Below are positions 7,408 to 12,861 of a stretch of DNA of 12,861 nucleotides, in pieces. How positions within the stretch are numbered: the first letter of the stretch is position 1; each line of letters begins with the position of its first letter. The notes under the pieces are model-generated. The model saw only the letters and a program-made list of their open reading frames with translations, was not told where the DNA came from and ran no database searches. The DNA comes from JBFJVZ01 sp041623895 (GTDB taxonomy: Bacteria > Planctomycetota > Planctomycetia > Pirellulales > Pirellulaceae): positions 1 through 12,861 of the forward strand of contig JBFJVZ010000207.1 in assembly GCA_041623895.1 (NCBI GenBank), in the 5' to 3' direction. The position numbers and the translations under genes were made by a program.

Positions 7408-7818
7408 ATGAAAAGATGTCTTGTTGCCACCGCCTTTTTAAGCTCCGTTTTTGCCGCCGCGCTCGTCTTCGCGCAGAGAAACTATCTCCCATCTGCCGAT
7501 GATGACATCCCCCAAGCCGCGTTGCTGACCGAACGCGGCGCCGAGTTGGCAAACCGTCTGAAATTGCTGCGACGAGCCGAGGCCAACTTGGGCAATAATC
7601 ACCCGTCGCTGCCCGATGTCCGCAAGCAAATCAATGCGATCCGCGACCAACTGAAAGCGACGGCGCCGGAACCAAACCCATTTCGTAACAGGGCTACCGA
7701 CGTAAAACGAGCTGTCCCAAAGATGAATGACGATGAGTTGCGACAACTTGTGATTCTGTTGGTCGACGACGTTGCAGATCTGAAGAAACGCGTGCTCGCG
7801 TTGGAGCAGCAGAAGTGA
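7408..7818 (+). CDS. Small exported helical protein of unknown function
   Basis: I do not recognise a family. The 136-residue protein begins with MKRCLVATAFLSSVF and a typical signal peptide ending near VFA/Q (about residue 22). The mature part is two charged helical stretches (about 38-86 and 107-134) joined by a Pro/Asn-rich link, and it ends in a short coiled-coil-like run with heptad-spaced Leu and Val. The first helix contains NLGNNHPSLPDVRKQI, which resembles the LGxxHPxVxxxxxxI element in the helical domains of Wzz/GumC polysaccharide co-polymerases. The similarity is short and may only reflect a helix-turn pattern. I chose the ATG at 7408 rather than an upstream GTG/ATG because it starts directly at the signal peptide. 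It may be cotranscribed with GAPDH, 104 bases upstream, or use its own palindromic site. Confidence 0.7.
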   Translation: MKRCLVATAFLSSVFAAALVFAQRNYLPSADDDIPQAALLTERGAELANRLKLLRRAEANLGNNHPSLPDVRKQINAIRDQLKATAPEPNPFRNRATDVKRAVPKMNDDELRQLVILLVDDVADLKKRVLALEQQK

Positions 7819-7927
7819 GCGTGGTTGGTTGCGGAATTTGAAATCTGCCGATACCGAATCTAACTCTCCAGGAGCGCTAACTAACTAAGGATGTCGGCAA
7901 GCTGCGCTACCGATAACGGTGCCAAGG

Positions 7928-8737
7928 TCAGTCGATGTCCGGCAGGACCTGTTGTTGTGAACTCGATCCGTAAAAGAAATGGTAGGCACCGAAGGCACCG
8001 AGTCCCACGGCCGCGATGACCAGGCCCACGGCAAGCAACAATTTCCACTCGACGTGCGGCAGACGGAAACCTGTCGATGCGGTTTTGCGTTGGCTGCTTG
8101 CTGCTGACTCGGCCGCCCGCTGGGCTGCGGGGTTGTCGCCTGGAGTCTTTTTCGGCTGCTGTGACTTTGCCTGTTTCGGCGGATTTTTCCATCGCTCTGA
8201 AGACGCTCGATCGGAAGCTTTGTCTGTTCCTTGCGGCTCTTGCTGCGGTCGGGACAACGCCTCTTGCACCGCTTCGGCATCGATCTCGGCGGTGTCGCGC
8301 ATGGCGAAGTCGTCCGTCTCGAACTCAGCGTGATGCTGATCGTCCCCGCGGTCCGGCTGTTTGCTGGGCTGCGGTTTTGAGCTCTTTGCCGGAGCAGCAG
8401 CCGGCGAGCTTGCAGAGGCAGGCAAGGAAGGATCTGTCGCAGTGATGACAACCATGAAGGGCACGCGACCGACTTGCAACATGTCGCCGTGGTTGAGGAT
8501 TACCCAGGTCTTGGGTTTCAGCGGCTGATGATTGACCAGCGTTGGCGAGTCATCGTCCAAGACGAAGACCCGAAAGTATTTGTCAGCATGTTGGAGCAAA
8601 CAGTGCCGCTCGCTGACGGACGGACTTTCCGGTCGAATCTGGCACTCCCCATCGCGGCCAATCAGATAAAAGCCTTCTTTGATTTCAGCAATGGTTCCCG
8701 CTTTTTTGCCTCCGGCGAGCACGAGTCGAACAAACAT
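7928..8737 (-). CDS. FHA-like protein with a C-terminal membrane segment (second, diverged copy)
   Basis: This 269-residue protein is a paralogue of the product at 4859-5833. It opens with MFVRLVLAGGKKAG and shares GFYxIGRDxECQIRP and the same order of parts: FHA domain (about 1-100), Ala/Pro/Lys linker, acidic AEFETDDFAMRDTAEID stretch, basic Gln/Lys-rich linker, one membrane segment (about 233-255) and a short tail ending in PDID. G27-R28 and S42/H45 are kept, but the second serine-loop residue is Glu (SERH) and the Asn-Gly pair is replaced by Ser-Pro at 64-65. Phosphothreonine binding may therefore be altered or lost. I chose the ATG at 8737 because it aligns exactly with the paralogue's start. 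An in-frame TTG at 8767 is possible. No ribosome site is visible. It lies downstream of gyrA on the same strand. Confidence 0.8.
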   Translation of the reverse strand: MFVRLVLAGGKKAGTIAEIKEGFYLIGRDGECQIRPESPSVSERHCLLQHADKYFRVFVLDDDSPTLVNHQPLKPKTWVILNHGDMLQVGRVPFMVVITATDPSLPASASSPAAAPAKSSKPQPSKQPDRGDDQHHAEFETDDFAMRDTAEIDAEAVQEALSRPQQEPQGTDKASDRASSERWKNPPKQAKSQQPKKTPGDNPAAQRAAESAASSQRKTASTGFRLPHVEWKLLLAVGLVIAAVGLGAFGAYHFFYGSSSQQQVLPDID

Positions 8738-8752
8738 GGCGAGGCGGGAATC

Positions 8753-8779
8753 GATGGAAGGAAACAAACAGGATGGAAG
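8753..8779 (-). promoter_or_regulatory. Direct repeat upstream of the second FHA gene
   Basis: GATGGAAG occurs at 8753-8760 and 8772-8779 (19 bp apart, about two helical turns); it reads CTTCCATC on the coding strand. The nearer copy ends 15 bases before the FHA ATG. The arms before the first FHA gene contain the same GATGGAA core at a similar distance from its ATG, which suggests shared ancestry or shared control. Confidence 0.3.
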
Positions 8780-8896
8780 CGATAGGCTTGGCGGAGTTTT
8801 GGTTTCTGTGGAAGAAATCAGCGATATCCGACCTCCCGAGATCGGAATTCTTCCCGTCTTCCGGCTCCTGACAAGGCTACCTCAAAAACGAAAATG

Positions 8897-8933
8897 CCCA
8901 GGGATTAAACTCCGATATTCATCAAATCCTGGG
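8897..8933 (-). terminator. Hairpin with T-rich tail on the minus strand
   Basis: CCCAGGGATT (8897-8906) faces AAATCCTGGG (8924-8933). This gives seven pairs, one of them G-T, then a mismatch and two more pairs, around a 17-base loop. Read on the minus strand, the hairpin is followed by CATTTTCGTTTTTGAG. That layout fits an intrinsic terminator for transcription coming from gyrA, about 320 bases downstream of its stop, and would separate it from the FHA gene. Confidence 0.4.
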
Positions 8934-9045
8934 GCCATGATGCCAGCTGATTCCGGTGTCAGCCAAGGCCTGATGGCAGCCGCCTGGTCAAAGGGAGGGC
9001 GCGGTCGTGCAGCATTTGGTTGGCTTGTTTGCAAGGAATTGCCGT

Positions 9046-9092
9046 ACTCTCCGTCCGGGAGGGTCGGACGTCTAAACGGCCGGGGAGGGCAT
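9046..9092. repeat. Degenerate palindromic element in the gyrA-FHA gap
   Basis: ACTCTCC (9046-9052) pairs with GGGAGGGT (9057-9064) around a short loop. GTCCG (9053-9057) also pairs with CGGAC further on, and GGCCGGGGAGGGC follows. The order resembles, from memory, dispersed CTCTCCC...GGGAGAGGG repeats common in planctomycete intergenic DNA, but several positions differ. This copy would be a worn one. I see no gene in 8738-9256. Confidence 0.3.
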
Positions 9093-9173
9093 CTGCACAC
9101 CTATCAATCCCGGAGAGCAAAGTGATTCACGTAAACCAGCCGACCGTCTGGCACGTCAGCGGTGCAGCGGGGG

Positions 9174-9230
9174 GCGAAGCTCCTGCTGAGCCGCGAAGCT
9201 CCCGCTGAGCCGCGAAGCTCCCGCTGAGCC
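9174..9230. repeat. 19-bp tandem repeat, three copies, after gyrA
   Basis: Three head-to-tail units of GCGAAGCTCCYGCTGAGCC (9174-9192, 9193-9211, 9212-9230) differ at one position only (T in the first unit, C in the others). Each holds a small GCTC/GAGC stem. The array ends 26 bases from the gyrA stop codon. From memory, the same word occurs as a dispersed repeat in Pirellulales genomes. There are no unique spacers, so it is not a CRISPR. Confidence 0.85.
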
Positions 9231-9256
9231 GCGCGGCCGGAAACGGATCGACTCGC

Positions 9257-12025
9257 TCAACCCTCCGGCGGCGATTCTGGTTCGCCGTCTGACGGAGTCT
9301 CGTTGTCAACTTCGGCCGTTTGGACAACCGGCGGTGCGGCCGGTTGCTCCTCACCGCTTTGATCCTCATCGGAGGTTTCTTCCGCCGGTGCCCGTACGGC
9401 TGCAATCAAACTGTCACCCTCATCGACACTCATGATTCGCACCCCTTGGGTATTGCGACCGATCACGCTGATGTCGGCTGCACTGATGCGTTGAATCTTG
9501 CCTTTGGCGGTCATCAGAAAGACTTCATCTTCGTCGGTGACGCGGGCAATCGAGATCACCTTGCCGTTGCGGGCACTGGTACGAATGTCGCGTACACCTT
9601 TGCCACCGCGCTTCTGAGTTCGATAGCGGGCGGTACTGGAAGCCGATTCTTCATCACCGGAATCGTCATCCCCGCCTGCGGCGTGGGGACCGAAAGTTGT
9701 CCGCTTACCGTATCCGTTCTCGCAAACGGTCAGCAGTGACGCATCGGGATCTGCGACCACCATGCCGACCACGCGGTCGTCGGCGCGCAACCTGATCCCT
9801 TTGACGCCGGACGTATTACGACCCATCGGCCGCGCGTCTGATTCGCGGAACCGGATCGCCATCCCGGAAGCGGTTACCAACACGACTTCGTCTCCTGGGC
9901 CCACGACTGCGGCATCAACCACTTCGTCGCCTTCTCGTAGTTTGATGGCGATGATGCCGCCTTTCTTGGGCCGGCTGTACTGTTCCAGCGGCGTCTTTTT
10001 TACCAGTCCGTCGCGGGTGGCCATCATGACGTAGTAGCCTTCCTGGGCGAAGTCGCGTACGACCAGGCATTCAGCGACCTTTTCGTTCTCTTCCAGGTTC
10101 AGCAGGTTGACGATCGCACGGCCTTTGCTGTCGCGGGCCAACTGCGGCAAGTCATAAACCTTTTGCCAGCGGACTTTGCCCGTCGTTGTCAGGAACAGCA
10201 GATATGCGTGGGTGCTGGCGACGAACAGGTGTTCGATCGGATCTTCTTCGTCGGTCTTTGCGCCCTTGAGACCTTTTCCGCCGCGACGTTGTGCCTTATA
10301 GACGCTGGACGCGGTACGTTTGATGTAGCCTTCGTGGCTGATCGAGACGACCATGGTCTCTTCGGTGATCAGATCCTCCAAGTCGATATTGCCAAGTTCT
10401 TCGTCGCTGATCTCGGTCCGCCGCTTATCTCCAAAGCGGCGTTTCATCTCCTCAAGGTCTTCCTTGATGATGTCAAAGACTCGCTGCTGGCTACCCAGGA
10501 TGTCCAGATAGTCGCTGATTTCCTCCAGCAATGCTTTGTGTTCTTCGGCCAGTTTTTCTTGTTCCAGGTTGACCAATTGGCCAAGCCGCATCTTCAAGAT
10601 TTCATCGGCTTGCACACTGGTCAGGGTGTAGACATCCGCCTCGCCTCGTTCCATGACAAATTGCTTGAATCCTTCGTCGCCCAGAGCCCGCTTCATCATC
10701 GCCGCGGGGCATTCGATTCCCATCAGCCGTTCTTTGGCCTCGGGCTGCGTGCGACTCTTGCGAATGGTTTCGATGATCTTGTCGATATCGGCCAACGCCA
10801 GCAGCAGGCCTTCGACGGTATGTTTGCGACGTCGCGCCCTGGCCAGCAGGAACTGCGTTCGGCGGCGAATCACATGCACGCGGTGACGGATGAACTCCGT
10901 CAACATTTCCTTGAGCGTCAGTTCCCGCGGTTTACCGTCGACCAGCGCCAAAAAGATCAGCGAAAAGGTGTCTTGTAGCGGCGAGAACTGGTACAGCTGA
11001 TTCAGAATCACATGCGGATCTTCGTTGCGTTTGAGCTCAATGACCAGACGCACCGGTTCTTTCAAGTCGCTTTCGTCGCGAATTCCCGAGATGCCTTTGA
11101 TTCTGTCGTTGTTGACCAGGCCGGCAATCTTTTCCACGACGCGGTCGCGATACTGCTGAAAGGGGATTTCTTTGACAATGATTCGCGATCGATTCCCCTT
11201 CATCTCCTCGATCTCGACCTTGGCACGGACGACGATCGTACTGCGGCCGGTCTTGTAACCACGACGGATCCCGGCGTGTCCACAGATGATGCCACCGGTA
11301 GGAAAGTCGGGGCCGGGAACAATCTCAATCAATTCATCATCCGTGGTCTCCGGATCGTCGATCAATTTGATCACAGCGTCGCAGATCTCGGTCGGGTTGT
11401 GCGGCGGAATGCTGGTGGCCATGCCAACCGCGATTCCCCCGCTGCCGTTGATCAGCAAGTTGGGAAACTTACTGGGCAGAACCGTCGGTTCGGTACGCGC
11501 TTCGTCATAGGTGGGAACAAAGTCGACCGTGTCCAGCTTCAAATCATCCAGCAGCGCGGCCGCGACAGCGCTCAAACGCGCTTCGGTGTATCGCATCGCA
11601 GCGGGCGGCAAACCGGCAACGCTGCCAAAGTTTCCCTGTTTGTCGATCAGCACGCGGCGCATGTTCCATTCCTGGGCCATGCGAACCAACGTCGGATAAA
11701 TGACACTTTCACCGTGCGGGTGATAGTTACCTGATGTGTCGCCGGAGATTTTGGCGCACTTGACTCGTTTGCTGCCCGGCCCCAGATTCAAGTCGTTCAT
11801 GGCAACCAGAATGCGACGTTGACTTGGTTTCAATCCGTCGCGCACATCCGGCAGGGCGCGGCTGACAATCACGCTCATCGCGTAAGTCAGATAACTTTCC
11901 CGCAGTTCATCTTCGATCGGCAGATCGATCATCCGCAGGGCGCCGGCCCCACCGCTGCCACCATTTTCCTCCTCCGGGGAGGTGCCTTCCGGGTCGTTAT
12001 TCTCGTTGTTTTCGTCGTCTGCCAA
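9257..12025 (-). CDS. gyrA: DNA gyrase subunit A
   Basis: The 922-residue protein is the DNA-cleaving and wrapping subunit of gyrase, which supercoils DNA with GyrB using ATP. Residues 1-30 are an acidic, low-complexity extension. The winged-helix/tower core follows (about 31-545), with SYLTYAMSVIVSRALPDVRDGLKP at its start and the catalytic Tyr146 in AAMRYTEARL. The C-terminal pinwheel (about 550-875) has the GyrA-box QRRGGKG at 579-585, which separates it from ParC. A second QKRGGKG lies at 804-810 after an acidic insert (784-799). The tail (880-922) is acidic and Pro-rich. The start is TTG: AGGA lies 7 bases upstream (12033-12036 on the plus strand) and an in-frame stop lies just before it. 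Met32 is a possible alternative. It is longer than usual (about 800-880). gyrB is not adjacent. Confidence 0.97.
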   Translation of the reverse strand: MADDENNENNDPEGTSPEEENGGSGGAGALRMIDLPIEDELRESYLTYAMSVIVSRALPDVRDGLKPSQRRILVAMNDLNLGPGSKRVKCAKISGDTSGNYHPHGESVIYPTLVRMAQEWNMRRVLIDKQGNFGSVAGLPPAAMRYTEARLSAVAAALLDDLKLDTVDFVPTYDEARTEPTVLPSKFPNLLINGSGGIAVGMATSIPPHNPTEICDAVIKLIDDPETTDDELIEIVPGPDFPTGGIICGHAGIRRGYKTGRSTIVVRAKVEIEEMKGNRSRIIVKEIPFQQYRDRVVEKIAGLVNNDRIKGISGIRDESDLKEPVRLVIELKRNEDPHVILNQLYQFSPLQDTFSLIFLALVDGKPRELTLKEMLTEFIRHRVHVIRRRTQFLLARARRRKHTVEGLLLALADIDKIIETIRKSRTQPEAKERLMGIECPAAMMKRALGDEGFKQFVMERGEADVYTLTSVQADEILKMRLGQLVNLEQEKLAEEHKALLEEISDYLDILGSQQRVFDIIKEDLEEMKRRFGDKRRTEISDEELGNIDLEDLITEETMVVSISHEGYIKRTASSVYKAQRRGGKGLKGAKTDEEDPIEHLFVASTHAYLLFLTTTGKVRWQKVYDLPQLARDSKGRAIVNLLNLEENEKVAECLVVRDFAQEGYYVMMATRDGLVKKTPLEQYSRPKKGGIIAIKLREGDEVVDAAVVGPGDEVVLVTASGMAIRFRESDARPMGRNTSGVKGIRLRADDRVVGMVVADPDASLLTVCENGYGKRTTFGPHAAGGDDDSGDEESASSTARYRTQKRGGKGVRDIRTSARNGKVISIARVTDEDEVFLMTAKGKIQRISAADISVIGRNTQGVRIMSVDEGDSLIAAVRAPAEETSDEDQSGEEQPAAPPVVQTAEVDNETPSDGEPESPPEG

Positions 12026-12092
12026 CGTGGTGTCCTAGAGCTGAGTTTGGTGGCCAAAATGGGGGCCGGTTCGAACATCAAATCGCCGCAGA

Positions 12093-12121
12093 ATTCTAAC
12101 CGTTTTGACGCTTTTTCACAA
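12093..12121 (-). promoter_or_regulatory. Promoter for gyrA
   Basis: On the minus strand TTGTGA (12116-12121) and TAGAAT (12093-12098) form a -35/-10 pair with a 17-base spacer; they match the consensus at 4/6 and 5/6 positions. The start point would be near 12086, giving a leader of about 60 bases to the TTG. This is the best promoter match in the window. Confidence 0.55.
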
Positions 12122-12142
12122 CGACCCTTTGGCTTTGGACGG

Positions 12143-12171
12143 TTGCCGCAAGCTGTTTACTTTCAGATACT
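12143..12171 (+). promoter_or_regulatory. Candidate promoter for the MOSC gene
   Basis: TTGCCG (12143-12148) and GATACT (12166-12171) lie 17 bases apart on the plus strand, each matching consensus at 4/6 positions. It is placed back to back with the gyrA promoter and about 100 bases before the MOSC start codon. It is weaker than the gyrA match. Confidence 0.3.
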
Positions 12172-12276
12172 TGCGACGATACTTTCGATGTGGCACCGCA
12201 GCCTCCGGTGGCCCGGGCACGAGTGGTCCACATGAAAGCCAAAATCGAGCTCGGGATGACCCTCTCGAGGACATCG

Positions 12277-12861
12277 ATGATCACCGTCCAAAGCATTCAA
12301 GTTGGCAAAGTCCGTAGCGAAGGTGATCAGCACGCGCGTGATCCCTTGCAGCGCCGCTGGTCGACCGGTTTCTACAAAGTGCCCGTGCCGGGTCCGGTCG
12401 ATGTTGGCCCGCAAGGCATCGAGGGCGATGCCGTTGCCGATACGATTCACCACGGTGGGACAGACAAAGCGATCCTCTGCTATCCCACTTGCCACTACGA
12501 CGCATGGACGAGGGAACATCCCGAACTGAAGATGGGTCCGGGCGCGCTGGCCGAAAACTTGACGCTCAGCGAAATCAGCGAATCAGATGTATGTATCGGC
12601 GATCTTTACCAGGTAGGGAGCTGTCGCTTGCAAGTCAGTCAGCCGCGGCAACCATGCTGGAAGATCGCGCGGCGTTGGGGCGTCAAGACATTGACCAAAG
12701 AAGTCACGACAACGGGCCGGACCGGGTGGTATGTACGCGTGCTCCAGGTCGGGCAAATCAAGCTCGGTGATGAATGTCAGTTGCTCAATCGTCCCCACCC
12801 CGATTGGTCGATCGCGCGTGCCAACGACATAATGTTTGGTCGTGTTGCCGATCGCCTGGCA
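12277..12861 (+). CDS. MOSC-domain protein, YiiM-like, 3' end outside the window
   Basis: The frame is open from the ATG at 12277 to the last base (195 residues), so the C-terminus is missing. MITVQSIQVGKVR is the usual start of YiiM-type MOSC proteins. Next come FYKVPVPGPVDV, GIEGDAVADTIHHGGTDKAILCYP, GALAENLTLSE (family GENLT) and the conserved cysteine C127 in VSQPRQPCWK. The start of the C-terminal three-helix domain follows (about 172 onward, RPHPDWSIARAND). E. coli YiiM takes part in molybdenum-cofactor-dependent detoxification of N-hydroxylated bases, and a similar role is plausible. GAGGA at 12267-12271, 5 bases before the ATG, decides the start over in-frame ATGs at 12232 and 12256. 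It diverges from gyrA. Confidence 0.9.
   Translation, partial: MITVQSIQVGKVRSEGDQHARDPLQRRWSTGFYKVPVPGPVDVGPQGIEGDAVADTIHHGGTDKAILCYPTCHYDAWTREHPELKMGPGALAENLTLSEISESDVCIGDLYQVGSCRLQVSQPRQPCWKIARRWGVKTLTKEVTTTGRTGWYVRVLQVGQIKLGDECQLLNRPHPDWSIARANDIMFGRVADRLA

Noticed and set aside
8738..8767. TTG start for the second FHA gene
   Set aside because: It would add ten residues with no counterpart in the paralogue, which aligns from the ATG at 8737.
8679..9125. Plus-strand open frame of 148 codons across the gyrA-FHA gap
   Set aside because: It overlaps the FHA gene antisense, runs through the repeats and has no recognisable signal or motif.
9174..9230. CRISPR array
   Set aside because: The units are directly adjacent, with no spacers, and only 19 bp long.
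10163..11734. Long plus-strand open frames opposite gyrA
   Set aside because: They are antisense shadows of a conserved gene and show no family motifs.
12163..12519. Minus-strand open frame of 118 codons
   Set aside because: It lies antisense to the MOSC gene, whose conserved motifs show the plus strand is coding.

Overview
The window looks like chromosomal DNA from a planctomycete, most likely of the Pirellulales (Rhodopirellula-like). This is inferred from the content: a formylglycine-type sulfatase with a signal peptide, an enolase-superfamily sugar-acid dehydratase end, FHA proteins with one membrane segment, a GyrA with lineage-specific sequence around its active site, moderate GC, and weak or absent Shine-Dalgarno sites before many genes.

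Layout. At 1-189 is the 3' end of a mandelate racemase/muconate lactonizing-type gene. At 395-447 is the 3' half of a type II tRNA-Leu(GAG) with no 5' half, which looks like an attachment-site remnant at the edge of an integrated element. A secreted sulfatase follows (536-2074, +). It converges on a nicotinamidase (2135-2737, -), which diverges from a secreted DUF885 metallopeptidase-like protein (2886-4637, +). Next come an FHA/membrane protein (4859-5833, +), GAPDH (6308-7303, +), a small exported helical protein (7408-7818, +), a second and diverged FHA/membrane protein (7928-8737, -), gyrase subunit A (9257-12025, -) and, divergent from gyrA, a MOSC-domain YiiM-like gene that runs off the window end (12277-12861, +).

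The genes do not form one pathway. The left part is catabolic (sugar-acid dehydratase, sulfatase), typical of polysaccharide-degrading planctomycetes. The centre is housekeeping (NAD salvage, glycolysis) with two FHA paralogues around GAPDH. The right part holds DNA topology and a molybdenum-cofactor-sulfurase-like domain protein. Intergenic DNA carries several palindromes and short repeats: a REP-like element before GAPDH, a 19-bp triplicate after gyrA, a 10-bp inverted repeat before the first FHA gene, and an 18-bp near-palindrome before the small exported protein.

The points most worth a second look are the tRNA-Leu 3' fragment as an island boundary, the paralogous FHA pair (one copy has lost the Asn-Gly motif), and the GyrA quinolone-region and pinwheel features. 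I see no CRISPR array, transposase or obvious new defence system.
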